From NCBI RefSeq assembly GCF_040834005.1, contig NZ_CP162129.1:137501-201500 (forward strand): a stretch of DNA of 64,000 bases. The letters run 5' to 3'. Origin of the DNA: Paenibacillus sp. PL2-23 (GTDB lineage: Bacteria; Bacillota; Bacilli; Paenibacillales; Paenibacillaceae). The notes below the pieces were generated by a model that had not been told where the DNA came from, did no database searches, and worked only from the letters and a program-made list of their open reading frames with translations. Positions 28,692 through 37,133 of the stretch are shown piece after piece. The translations under genes and the position numbers were made by a program. Position 1 is the stretch's first letter; every line of letters starts with the position of its first letter.

Positions 28692-30089
28692 TTAACCGAT
28701 GAGGATATGATCCTCGGGATAGCCAATCTTGGATTTGGCTTTCTTCTGTGCCAGCGCGTAGGCCAGGGTTAGCGGACCCAGTCTGCCCAGATACATCGTA
28801 ATCGTCACGATGACCTTGCCGGCGTTCGACAGCTCTGACGTCAGACCCATCGACAGGCCCGTCGTGCTGAACGCGGACGTAGCCTCGAAGAGCACCTCCA
28901 GGAAATGATCCTCCAGCATGTTCTCCGTAATCGTCAGCAGAATAGTGATGAGAAGGACGAAGCACAGGGAGCTGATGACGACGGCCAGAGCGCGCATAAC
29001 GGTATCCTCCGAGATGCGCCGGTTGAAGGCATGGATTTGGCCGCCGCCACGGAACGTGTTAATGGTGGCCAGAATGAGCACAACGACCGTATTCGTCTTG
29101 ATGCCGCCACCTGTGCCGCCGGAGGCCGCGCCGATGAACATCAGAATGATGAGCAGGAACTGCGACACCGCCAGCATGCTTCCAATATCAATCGTATTGA
29201 AGCCGGAGCTTCGCGGCGTCATGCTCTGGAAGATAGCGGCCTGAATCCTCTCCCACAGCGTAAGCTGTCCGAAGGTTGCGCTGTTCCAGCTCTCCAGCAG
29301 GAACAGGAGCAGGAAGCCGATCACGAACAGGACGGAGGTAGCCAGCAGGACGATCTTGGAATGCAGTGACAGCTTGCGCCAGGACCGCTTGCGGAAGATG
29401 TCCACAACAACGATGTAGCCAAGGCCCCCCACAATGAACAGGATCAGAATGGTGAAGTTGACGATAGGATCGCCTACATAACGGCTCAGCCCGTCCGACC
29501 ATAATGCAAAGCCCGCGTTATTGAAGGCAGAGATGGAATGGAACAGGGCGTAGTAGGCGGCTTTGCCAAGGCCCATCTCCGATTCCCAGCGAAGGGTCAG
29601 CACGAGAGTGGCGATCGATTCGAATAGGAATACGATAAGAACCATGTACAGCGACAGCCGGACCAAGCCTTGGGCGGAGGTGGACTGCGTCGTCTGCTGA
29701 ATAATGAGACGCTGCTTCAGCCCGATTTTTTTGCCAAGCAGAATCGCAATCACGACACCCAGGGTCATGAATCCGATCCCGCCGATCTGGATAAGAATCA
29801 TAATAATGACTTGTCCGTACACGGAGAAAGCGGAGCCTGTGTCCAGCACCACCAATCCATTCACGCAGACGGCGGATACGGAGGTGAACAGGGCGTCCAG
29901 CAGGCCAATGGATTGCCCCGTGCTGGAGGCGAACGGCATGCTGAGCAGAATGGCCCCGACCGTGATCAATACCAGGAAGACGGCTGTAATAAGCTGAGGT
30001 GGGCTAATATTGTTCTTCAGGCGATAGATAAGCCTCTCGATGTATGAGGAATCGCCCCGGCGAGAACGAAAAGCCTTATTCATAATCAT
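28692..30089 (-). CDS. ktrB: Ktr/Trk potassium transporter membrane subunit
   Basis: KtrB is the K+-conducting subunit of a Ktr system (465 residues). The four pore-loop filters are visible: AVCVNGLVVLDTG, AFNNAGFALWSDG, TPRSSGFNTID and AFSTTGLSMGLT, each with the filter glycine. A GIGFMTLG and a glycine-rich ASGGTGGGIKT gate loop are also present. The ATG at 30089 overlaps the end of ktrA by 14 bases, implying translational coupling; the longer upstream ORF overlaps ktrA too far. Confidence 0.93.
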   Translation of the reverse strand: MIMNKAFRSRRGDSSYIERLIYRLKNNISPPQLITAVFLVLITVGAILLSMPFASSTGQSIGLLDALFTSVSAVCVNGLVVLDTGSAFSVYGQVIIMILIQIGGIGFMTLGVVIAILLGKKIGLKQRLIIQQTTQSTSAQGLVRLSLYMVLIVFLFESIATLVLTLRWESEMGLGKAAYYALFHSISAFNNAGFALWSDGLSRYVGDPIVNFTILILFIVGGLGYIVVVDIFRKRSWRKLSLHSKIVLLATSVLFVIGFLLLFLLESWNSATFGQLTLWERIQAAIFQSMTPRSSGFNTIDIGSMLAVSQFLLIILMFIGAASGGTGGGIKTNTVVVLILATINTFRGGGQIHAFNRRISEDTVMRALAVVISSLCFVLLITILLTITENMLEDHFLEVLFEATSAFSTTGLSMGLTSELSNAGKVIVTITMYLGRLGPLTLAYALAQKKAKSKIGYPEDHILIG

Positions 30090-30732
30090 TCTCGAGCTCT
30101 CGAATTTCTTCGTTGCTTCCGATAATAAGCAGAATATCGCCGGTGTGAATAGCGTCATCGGCTTTCGGCGATACGTTGATATGCTGGCCTTTCTTGATCG
30201 CCATAATGGTGCAGCCGTATTGGGCGCGGATGTCGAGCTCCTTCAACGACTTGCCGTTCATCGCTGCGGGAGCAAGAATTTCGGCGAGGTTGTAATCTGG
30301 CGACAGCTCGATATAGTCGATCAGCGTGTCGGAGCTTAGCTGGTTCCCCAGCCGCACGCCCATGTCACGCTCCGGATAGACCACATGATCCGCGCCGATC
30401 TTGCTCAGCACCTTGCCGTGCATCTCATTGCGCGCCTTGGCAGTCACCTTGGGCACCTTCAGCTCCTTCAGCAGCAGCGTCGTCAGAATGCTGGCCTGCA
30501 GATCGTCGCCTATAGCGACGATGCCATGCGTGAAGTTGCTGACGCCCAGCTCGCGGAGCACCTGCTCGTCCGTGCAGTCCGCCTGCAGCGCGTGTGTAGC
30601 AATGTTGGCCATCTCCTGAACGAGCTGCTCGCTCTTGTCGACGGCAAGCACCTCGTGGCCGTTCTGAATGAGTGTCCTTGTAATGCTGGAGCCGAATCGG
30701 CCCAGACCAATCACTAAAAATTGTTTTTTCAT
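30076..30732 (-). CDS. ktrA: Ktr potassium uptake regulatory subunit
   Basis: KtrA is the cytoplasmic ring that gates KtrB. The 218-residue protein has an RCK_N/TrkA-N Rossmann domain (FLVIGLGRFGSSITRTL, VLAVDKSEQLVQEM, LQADCTDEQVLRELGV) binding ATP/ADP, and an RCK_C domain (residues about 135-218). In Bacillus RCK_C domains bind c-di-AMP, and the window also has gdpP, the c-di-AMP phosphodiesterase. No c-di-AMP riboswitch is visible upstream. Confidence 0.95.
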   Translation of the reverse strand: MKKQFLVIGLGRFGSSITRTLIQNGHEVLAVDKSEQLVQEMANIATHALQADCTDEQVLRELGVSNFTHGIVAIGDDLQASILTTLLLKELKVPKVTAKARNEMHGKVLSKIGADHVVYPERDMGVRLGNQLSSDTLIDYIELSPDYNLAEILAPAAMNGKSLKELDIRAQYGCTIMAIKKGQHINVSPKADDAIHTGDILLIIGSNEEIRELENDYE

Positions 30733-30838
30733 AGAATCACATCCTGTTAGTAATAGAAATGAATGGGACGTGCATAATGTTGGAAGAAATGTGCGTGCTG
30801 TGTAACATGATAGGAGACTGCCTGCTATTTGTCAAAGG

Positions 30839-31084
30839 TTATTGAGTCGCTTCGCCTTGGGCGGGACGGATGATTCGAACGTATTCTCGCGGACGGTACG
30901 GAATGAACGTAAATCCGTTCTGGCTGCTGTCGAAATCATTGTAAATCCGATAGGCTCCGTCGGGAAGCGGCGGACGCATATCATAAGGGAATCGCTCTTG
31001 CTTCATTTGATGGTGCAGAAGCGCGCCTGCCACAAGCAGAGAGAGGCAGAGCAGGGCGCAGATCGCAGCTTTAAGCTTCAACAT
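30839..31084 (-). CDS. Small secreted or membrane-anchored protein, unknown
   Basis: An 81-residue protein with an N-terminal hydrophobic segment (LKAAICALLCLSLLVAGALL, residues 3-22) and a proline/tyrosine-rich extracytoplasmic tail (PPLPDGAYRIYNDF, FIPYRPREYVRIIRP). I do not recognise the family. The ATG at 31084 is 9 bases after AAAGGAG, a good site; an in-frame GTG at 31093 abuts it. It stands alone between ktrA and the divergent mrp promoter. Confidence 0.7.
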   Translation of the reverse strand: MLKLKAAICALLCLSLLVAGALLHHQMKQERFPYDMRPPLPDGAYRIYNDFDSSQNGFTFIPYRPREYVRIIRPAQGEATQ

Positions 31085-31154
31085 GGGTATCACTCCTTTG
31101 TTAAGAGTAATCCCCTTGGCGTCTCTCTTTCATTCCCGCTCTGCCATAATTCTT

Positions 31155-31183
31155 TTGACACCGCATAAATCCCAGTCTATAAT
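31155..31183 (+). promoter_or_regulatory. Perfect consensus sigma-A promoter upstream of mrp operon
   Basis: TTGACA (31155-31160), exactly 17 bases, TATAAT (31178-31183): a full match to the vegetative consensus. It is the only fully consensus promoter I see in the window. Transcription would begin near 31190 and meet the hairpin at 31225-31249. Confidence 0.9.
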
Positions 31184-31224
31184 AATAATGATTTAGAGAG
31201 AAGTGAATAGGCATCAATCGGAGG

Positions 31225-31249
31225 AGCCTGCCAACAGCGGGCTTTTTTT
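31225..31249 (+). terminator. Leader terminator (possible attenuator) upstream of mrpA
   Basis: Stem AGCCTGC/GCGGGCT (31225-31231 with 31237-31243, one T-G pair) followed by seven T residues, only about 35-60 bases after the promoter start. The GCCT of the left arm can instead pair with AGGC at 31208-31211, which would be an antiterminator arrangement. It is followed 100 bases later by mrpA. Confidence 0.65.
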
Positions 31250-31351
31250 GCGTTTTTTCGGAAAATAAGGAACCAGTAGCCGCTTGATTCCTGGGTAAAG
31301 TGGAAATACTGGTTAGAATTGCAAATGGATTGTGCTAAGGAGGCCTTTCAG

Positions 31352-34231
31352 TTGGTTTTTCTTCATTTCGCCATTATGATTCCTTTTTTGTTCGCGGTGC
31401 TCAGCCCCATCATGAAGAAGGCTGCGCCCAAAGTGCATACAGGCTGGTTCATGCTCCCGGCTCCCGCGGTGCTGTTCGCCTATATGCTGAGCTTGGTGCC
31501 CGGGCTGAACGGCGGCGGGGGCATTGTACAGGGCTCACTGGCCTGGATGCCGTCGCTTGGCGTGAGCTTCGACGTGTACGCCGATGGTCTGGGCATCCTG
31601 TTCTCGCTGCTCATTACGGGCATCGGCACGCTGGTTATTCTGTATTCCATCTATTATCTGGATCGCACGAAGGAGAAGCTTGAGCACTTCTACGTCTATC
31701 TCATGCTGTTCATGGGCGCTATGCTGGGGCTTGTGCTGTCCGACAATCTGATGGTGCTGTACGGCTTCTGGGAGCTGACGAGCATCTCGTCCTTCCTGCT
31801 CATTGCATTCTGGCAGGAACGGGAGCGGTCCCGTTACGGCGCCATGAAATCCATGGTTATCACGGTGGCTGGAGGCCTGGCGATGTTCGCTGGCTTCCTG
31901 ATGCTCTATGTGATGGCCGGCACATTCAGCATCCGCGAGCTGATCGAGGTCGCTCCGACGCTGCTGAACGAAGGGCTGTTCCTGCCGGCGATGCTGCTGG
32001 TGCTGCTCGGTGCGTTCACCAAGTCGGCGCAATTCCCGTTCCATATCTGGCTGCCAGACGCGATGGAGGCGCCGACGCCGGTCAGCGCGTACCTGCACTC
32101 CGCCACGATGGTCAAAGCGGGCATCTACCTGGTAGCGCGCCTCAGCCCCGTCTTCGCGATGGAGGAGCTGTGGCTGTGGCTCGTAACGGGCTTCGGCCTG
32201 CTTACGCTTATCTACGCGTCCTACCGCGCGCTGAAGCAGACGGATCTGAAGGCGATGCTGGCCTTCTCGACAGTCAGCCAGTTGGGTCTCATTATGAGCT
32301 TATTCGGTCTCGGCTCGGCGTCCGTCTTCTATGCCGGAACGGATCAAGCGTCCTTCTACAGCAAAGCGACATTGGCGGCGATCTTCCATCTGATCAATCA
32401 TGCGACGTTCAAAGGCGCGCTGTTCATGACGGCCGGTATCGTCGACCATGAGACAGGCACGCGGGATATCCGCAAGCTGGGCGGACTCATGTCGCTGATG
32501 CCCATTACGTTCACGATTGCCGTCATTGGCTCGTTCTCCATGGCCGGCATTCCGCCCTTCAACGGCTTCCTGAGCAAAGAGATGTTCTTCACGTCAGTGC
32601 TGAATATCAAGGACTCCGATCTTCTCGGCATGGACTTATGGGGTCTATTGATCCCTGCCATTGCGTGGACAGCCAGCGTATTCACGTTCGTCTACAGCAT
32701 GCTGTTCGTATTCCGGACGTTCGGGGGCCAGCGCAAGACGGAGGAGCTTGCGAAGCAGCCGCATGAGGCGCCGCTTGGCATGCTGCTGCCGCCTGTTGTC
32801 CTGGCCTCGCTGGTTATCCTATTCGGCCTGTACCCGAATCTGCTGTCCTACACGATTATCGAGCCCGCTATGGCGGCGGTGCATCCCGGCCTGCTGGGCG
32901 CGGGCGAGAGGTTTATGGTGTCCATCCATCTCTGGCATGGCTTCAATGCGGAGCTGTTTATGACCATCGGCGTAGCGGCGCTGGGCATTGTGCTCTTCCG
33001 AATGCACGAGAAGTCGGCGGTGCTTAACGCGCCATTGTTCAGCCGCGTGTCGCTGAACCGCGCCTACGACGGAGGTCTCAAGGGGCTGGACCGCGTATCC
33101 CGGCGGATTACGAAATTATATATGACGGGCTCCATCCGGCAATATTTGATTTATATTTTCCTATTCCTCGTGGCATCCATCGGCTGGACGCTGTATGGGG
33201 AAGGGGCATTCCTGATCGACACGACGGGCTTCGCGGAGATGTCCTTCTATGAAGGCATCATTATTGTCGCGCTAATTCTGTCAGCCATTGCGGTGCCGTT
33301 CGCGACCTCACGCTTGATGGCCATTATCTTGACCGGCGTGGCGGGCTACATGGTCACCTTGTTCTTCGTTATATTCCGGGCGCCGGATCTGGCGCTGACG
33401 CAGATGATTGTGGAGACCGTATCGGTCGCCCTGTTCCTGCTCTGCTTCTACCACCTGCCCAAGCTGAAGAAGGAGGTTGTGAAGCTGCGGCTGAAGCTGT
33501 GGAACATGCTGATTGCGGTCAGCGTCGGCGCAGTGATGACTCTTGTGGCGCTCAGCGCCAGCGGCAGTCCGTCGTTCGAGTCGATCTCTCATTATTTCCT
33601 GGAAAATAGTTATAAGCTCGCAGGCGGCAAAAACGTCGTCAACGTCATTCTCGTCGACTTCCGCGGCTTCGACACCTTGCTGGAAATCGTCGTGCTCGGC
33701 ATCGCCTCGCTTGGCATCTATGCGCTCATCCGCATTCGGCTGAAGGGGGACGAGGAGGAGCTGGCGGCGCCTCCGGGGGCGATGAAGCTGCTCCATACGG
33801 TGTATGGGCCGCGCAGCAACGACGTCATTCTGCGGACGGTATCCAAGCTGGCGATCGTCATTATTATGTGCTTCTCGCTCTACCTGTTCTATATGGGGCA
33901 TCATCACCCGGGAGGCGGATTCATCGGGGCGCTCATGGCGTCGTCTGCTCTGCTGCTTATGGCGATGGCGTTCGGTATGGACAAAGTGCGCCGCGTCGTG
34001 CCTATCGACTTCCGCAGGCTGACGGCGGTTGGCATTCTCGTCGCGCTGCTGACGGGCATGGGCTCCTTCCTGTTCGACGCGCCGTTCCTCAGCCATACGT
34101 TCGACTACTTTGATATTCCGCTGCTCGGTGAGCTGGAGCTGGCGACGGCCACCTTGTTCGACCTTGGCGTCTATCTGACGGTCATCGGCGTGACGATGAC
34201 GATTATATTCTCGATAGGGAGGGATCGATAG
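31352..34231 (+). CDS. mrpA: Na+/H+ antiporter subunit A fused to subunit B (MrpA-MrpB)
   Basis: MrpA is the large NuoL-like subunit of the Mrp cation/proton antiporter. The 959-residue product has the proton-pumping antiporter domain (FHIWLPDAMEAPTPVSAYLHSATMVKAGIYL, LKAMLAFSTVSQLGLI), the extra MrpA C-terminal helices, and then a full MrpB domain at about 840-959 (MGHHHPGGGFIGALMASSALLL). Bacillus subtilis encodes these as separate 801- and 143-residue proteins; fusion is known in other lineages. Start TTG 31352 follows AAGGAGG by 8 bases. mrpC begins at the next base after its stop, with no mrpB between. Confidence 0.95.
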   Translation: MVFLHFAIMIPFLFAVLSPIMKKAAPKVHTGWFMLPAPAVLFAYMLSLVPGLNGGGGIVQGSLAWMPSLGVSFDVYADGLGILFSLLITGIGTLVILYSIYYLDRTKEKLEHFYVYLMLFMGAMLGLVLSDNLMVLYGFWELTSISSFLLIAFWQERERSRYGAMKSMVITVAGGLAMFAGFLMLYVMAGTFSIRELIEVAPTLLNEGLFLPAMLLVLLGAFTKSAQFPFHIWLPDAMEAPTPVSAYLHSATMVKAGIYLVARLSPVFAMEELWLWLVTGFGLLTLIYASYRALKQTDLKAMLAFSTVSQLGLIMSLFGLGSASVFYAGTDQASFYSKATLAAIFHLINHATFKGALFMTAGIVDHETGTRDIRKLGGLMSLMPITFTIAVIGSFSMAGIPPFNGFLSKEMFFTSVLNIKDSDLLGMDLWGLLIPAIAWTASVFTFVYSMLFVFRTFGGQRKTEELAKQPHEAPLGMLLPPVVLASLVILFGLYPNLLSYTIIEPAMAAVHPGLLGAGERFMVSIHLWHGFNAELFMTIGVAALGIVLFRMHEKSAVLNAPLFSRVSLNRAYDGGLKGLDRVSRRITKLYMTGSIRQYLIYIFLFLVASIGWTLYGEGAFLIDTTGFAEMSFYEGIIIVALILSAIAVPFATSRLMAIILTGVAGYMVTLFFVIFRAPDLALTQMIVETVSVALFLLCFYHLPKLKKEVVKLRLKLWNMLIAVSVGAVMTLVALSASGSPSFESISHYFLENSYKLAGGKNVVNVILVDFRGFDTLLEIVVLGIASLGIYALIRIRLKGDEEELAAPPGAMKLLHTVYGPRSNDVILRTVSKLAIVIIMCFSLYLFYMGHHHPGGGFIGALMASSALLLMAMAFGMDKVRRVVPIDFRRLTAVGILVALLTGMGSFLFDAPFLSHTFDYFDIPLLGELELATATLFDLGVYLTVIGVTMTIIFSIGRDR

Positions 34232-34573
34232 ATGGAGCTCTATATGTCCTTGGCGATCGGCGTGCTGTTCACGGTGGGCGTCTACCTCATCCTGTCGAAG
34301 AGCTTGCTGCGCATCATTCTCGGCACCTCCTTCCTGACGCATGGGGTGCATCTGCTGCTGCTGACGATGTCCCGTCTGAAGACCGGCGCGGCTCCGCTGC
34401 TTGGGGAGAAGGCGGACGCTTATGTCGATCCGCTGCCGCAGGCGCTCATTCTGACGTCGATTGTCATCAGCTTCGGCGTCACGTCATTCTTCTTCGTGCT
34501 GGCCTACAAGGCTTACCGGAAGCTTGGCACGGACGATATGGAGCAGCTGAAGGGGGACAATCATCATGAATAA
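34232..34573 (+). CDS. mrpC: Na+/H+ antiporter subunit C
   Basis: A 113-residue NuoK-like membrane subunit with three hydrophobic segments; MELYMSLAIGVLFTVGVYLILSKSLLRIILGTSFLTHGVHLL and QALILTSIVISFGVTSFFFVLAYKAY are typical. It directly abuts mrpA and overlaps mrpD by 8 bases, so the genes are tightly coupled. Confidence 0.95.
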   Translation: MELYMSLAIGVLFTVGVYLILSKSLLRIILGTSFLTHGVHLLLLTMSRLKTGAAPLLGEKADAYVDPLPQALILTSIVISFGVTSFFFVLAYKAYRKLGTDDMEQLKGDNHHE

Positions 34574-36092
34574 CTGGCTGGTGCTTCCGCTGCTGGTTCC
34601 GTTATGCACGGCGGTATTGCTTGTCTTGGTCAAAAATCAAATCCAGCTGCAGCGCGTTATCAGCGTCATCAGCGCTCTGCTCAATATTGGCGTAGCAGCC
34701 TATATGCTGTACCAGGTGAAGACGGAGGGCATTCAGACGCTGTATATGAGCGGCTGGGTTCCGCCGTACGGGATTGTGTTCGTGGCCGATATGCTCGCCG
34801 CGCTGCTCGTCCTGACGACCACGATTATCGGCTTGTTCTGCCTGCTCTTCTCGTTCCGCAGCATTGGGGAGGAGCGCGAGCGCTATTATTATTATCCGCT
34901 GCTTCAATTCCTGATCGTGGGTGTATGCGGCTCGTTCCTGACCGGTGACATCTTCAATCTGTTCGTCTGCTTCGAGGTCATGCTGATCTCCTCATACGCG
35001 CTTATTGTGCTGGGCGGCACGAAGCTGCAGCTTCGGGAATCCATCAAATATATGCTCATCAACATTTTGTCCTCGGCGCTGTTCGTTGCGGCAGTGGCTT
35101 ATCTGTATGGCGTTACAGGAGCCCTCAACATGGCGGACCTGTCGGTTCGCGTAGCGGAAGCGGGGCAGGGGGGCGTGCTGAACGCGATCGCCATTCTATT
35201 CCTGGTCGTGTTCGCGCTGAAGGCGGGCTTGTTCCTGTTCTTCTGGCTGCCGGGCTCCTACGGGGCGCCGCCGACGCCAATCGCGGCGATCTTCGCGGCG
35301 CTCCTGACCAAGGTAGGGCTGTATGCGCTGCTTCGCACGTTCACGCTTATCTTCTATCATGACCAGGCCGTGACGCATAGCTGGATTGGCTGGATGGCGG
35401 GGGCGACGATGGCGCTTGGCGCGTTCGGCGCGCTGGCATACCGGGACGTTCCTCGCATTCTGAATTACAATGTCATTATAAGCGTTGGGTTTATCGCGTT
35501 TGGCCTGGCTGCTGCGACGAACGATTCTCTGGATGGAGCGGTATTCTACCTTCTTCACGATATGCTCGCGAAGGCGCTGCTCTTCCTGCTGGGAGGCATG
35601 ATGATAACCGCGGCCGGCACGAAGGAGCTGTCCGGCATGGGCGGCTTGATCCGCAAGCATCCTTATATGGGCTGGATGTTCTTCGTGACAGGCCTTGCCA
35701 TTGCCGGTATACCGCCGCTCAGCGGCTTCGCAGGCAAGCTGATGATCGTGCGCGGCGGTCTTGAGGACGGCCAGTACGCGCTGGCGGCGCTGTCCCTCGC
35801 CTCCAGCTTCATCGTGCTGTATTCGCTCGTCCGTCTGTTCATGGCGGCGTTCTGGGGCGAGGCGCGGAGCTCCTCTCTAGAGGGAGCCGCTCGCTCAAGA
35901 CTGCCGCTTGATGCGGCTGAACGCCGTCAGGCCGGCATGAGCCTCCGACTGCAGCTGCTGCCGGCAGCGGGCTTGCTCGTCCTGGTCATCGCGATGGGAC
36001 TTGGGGCGGAGTGGATCTACGGATTCGTCAGGGAGGCGGGAGATACGCTGACCCAGCCGTCTCTGTACATCGACGCGGTGCTAAAGGAGTAG
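34566..36092 (+). CDS. mrpD: Na+/H+ antiporter subunit D
   Basis: A 508-residue NuoN/NuoM-like antiporter subunit with about 14 transmembrane segments. Conserved stretches are FNLFVCFEVMLISSYALIVLGG (with the key Glu), FFWLPGSYGAPPTPIAAIFAALLTKVG and the lysine-containing helix before it. It forms the second proton channel of Mrp. The C-terminal part (ARSSSLEGAARSRLPLDAAERRQAG) is a variable cytoplasmic stretch. Confidence 0.95.
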   Translation: MNNWLVLPLLVPLCTAVLLVLVKNQIQLQRVISVISALLNIGVAAYMLYQVKTEGIQTLYMSGWVPPYGIVFVADMLAALLVLTTTIIGLFCLLFSFRSIGEERERYYYYPLLQFLIVGVCGSFLTGDIFNLFVCFEVMLISSYALIVLGGTKLQLRESIKYMLINILSSALFVAAVAYLYGVTGALNMADLSVRVAEAGQGGVLNAIAILFLVVFALKAGLFLFFWLPGSYGAPPTPIAAIFAALLTKVGLYALLRTFTLIFYHDQAVTHSWIGWMAGATMALGAFGALAYRDVPRILNYNVIISVGFIAFGLAAATNDSLDGAVFYLLHDMLAKALLFLLGGMMITAAGTKELSGMGGLIRKHPYMGWMFFVTGLAIAGIPPLSGFAGKLMIVRGGLEDGQYALAALSLASSFIVLYSLVRLFMAAFWGEARSSSLEGAARSRLPLDAAERRQAGMSLRLQLLPAAGLLVLVIAMGLGAEWIYGFVREAGDTLTQPSLYIDAVLKE

Positions 36093-36440
36093 ATGATGAT
36101 GATCGGCTATATAAGACGAGGCTGGGCTGTTGTGAAGCTGTTCGTGCTGTTCAACCGGGAGCTGCTGCTCTCAAGCTATGATGTGCTGGTCCATATTCTC
36201 CGGCCGCGGCTTACCATCCGCCCCGGCATTGTGGAGCTGAAGACCAAGCTCCGGTCGAACACGGAGATTACGCTGCTCTCCTGTCTCATCTGCTTGACGC
36301 CCGGCACACTGACGCTGGATGTGGGCAATGACGGAGAGACTCTGTATATTCACGCGATGGATATAGAAGACGCGGAGGAGCTGGCGGAGCAAATCAGGAG
36401 CACGTTCGAGCGTGCCATTATGGAGGTGACGAGGGCATGA
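36093..36440 (+). CDS. mrpE: Na+/H+ antiporter subunit E, short form
   Basis: A 115-residue MrpE. The conserved C-terminal half LRPRLTIRPGIVELKTKLRSNTEITLLSCLICLTPGTLTLDVG, LYIHAMDIEDAEEL is intact. Compared with Bacillus subtilis MrpE (about 158 residues) the first 40-45 residues, containing the first transmembrane helix, are absent. The start directly abuts the mrpD stop, so the short N-terminus is not a mis-called start. It overlaps mrpF by 4 bases. Confidence 0.92.
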   Translation: MMMIGYIRRGWAVVKLFVLFNRELLLSSYDVLVHILRPRLTIRPGIVELKTKLRSNTEITLLSCLICLTPGTLTLDVGNDGETLYIHAMDIEDAEELAEQIRSTFERAIMEVTRA

Positions 36441-36730
36441 TGAACGGACTGCTGCTGGCATCGCTTATTCTCTTGTCCCTCGCCATCCTAGGCAGCCTGT
36501 TCAGGCTGCTGGCGGGACCGTCCATTCCGGACCGTATCGCGGCGCTGGACACAATCGGCATTCTGCTGCTCGCGATGATCGCGGTGATCGGCATGCTGCT
36601 GAGGACGACGGCTTATTTCGACATCGTGTTGCTTATCGGCATTCTTGCCTTCATCGGAACGACAGCGTTTGCCCGATATATCGAAAGGGGGGTCGTGCTT
36701 GAATCCGGAGACGATCGAGAACATCATTGA
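36437..36730 (+). CDS. mrpF: Na+/H+ antiporter subunit F
   Basis: A 97-residue subunit with three transmembrane helices and the MrpF core RLLAGPSIPDRIAALDTIGILLLAMIAVIGMLL, IVLLIGILAFIGTTAFARYIERG. It overlaps mrpE by 4 bases (ATGA) and mrpG by 32 bases. Confidence 0.95.
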   Translation: MMNGLLLASLILLSLAILGSLFRLLAGPSIPDRIAALDTIGILLLAMIAVIGMLLRTTAYFDIVLLIGILAFIGTTAFARYIERGVVLESGDDREHH

Positions 36731-37082
36731 GCTCATTATGGGCTTGCTGGTCCTGCTTGGGGCAATAGTGGCTGTTATCAGCGTCATCGGCCTCATAAGG
36801 CTGCCCGACGTCTATCTGCGCTCTCATGCCGCGACCAAAAGCGCCACGCTTGGCGTGCTGCTAATCCTGAATGGCGCATTCCTGTACTTCTGGATCATGG
36901 AGGGCCACTTCAGCATCAAGCTGCTGCTGGGCATTGTGTTTGTATTCCTGACGGGCCCCGTCGGCGGCCATCTGAACGGACGCGCCGCTTACCGCTCGGG
37001 CGTGTCGCTCTGGAAGGGCAGCGTTCGCGATGACCTGAAGGAGGATTTGAAGCGGGAGCGGCTGGAGAGCCGTGAGGGCTGA
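36699..37082 (+). CDS. mrpG: Na+/H+ antiporter subunit G
   Basis: A 127-residue subunit with three transmembrane helices and the MrpG motif GLIRLPDVYLRSHAATKSATLGVLLIL and LTGPVGGHLNGRAAYRSG. Start TTG 36699 is chosen because AAGGGGGG lies just upstream and the conserved part begins here; the upstream frame is the mrpF coding region. It is the last gene of the operon. Confidence 0.93.
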   Translation: MNPETIENIIELIMGLLVLLGAIVAVISVIGLIRLPDVYLRSHAATKSATLGVLLILNGAFLYFWIMEGHFSIKLLLGIVFVFLTGPVGGHLNGRAAYRSGVSLWKGSVRDDLKEDLKRERLESREG

Positions 37083-37105
37083 GCTTGCGAGTCTGGTTAC
37101 AGAAA

Positions 37106-37133
37106 GAGGGCGTTGCAGAATGGCAACGCCCTC
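37106..37133 (+). terminator. mrp operon terminator hairpin, left copy of IS target duplication
   Basis: An 11-bp perfect stem GAGGGCGTTGC/GCAACGCCCTC with a 6-nt loop (AGAATG). The same 28 bases recur at 38690-38717 on the other side of the insertion sequence. This is the original terminator of mrpG duplicated by the insertion. Confidence 0.85.

Noticed and set aside
33308-34351. Minus-strand 347-codon frame opposite mrpA
   Set aside because: Its composition is highly charged and arginine/histidine/glutamine rich, the usual shadow of a membrane protein gene, and mrpA is certain.
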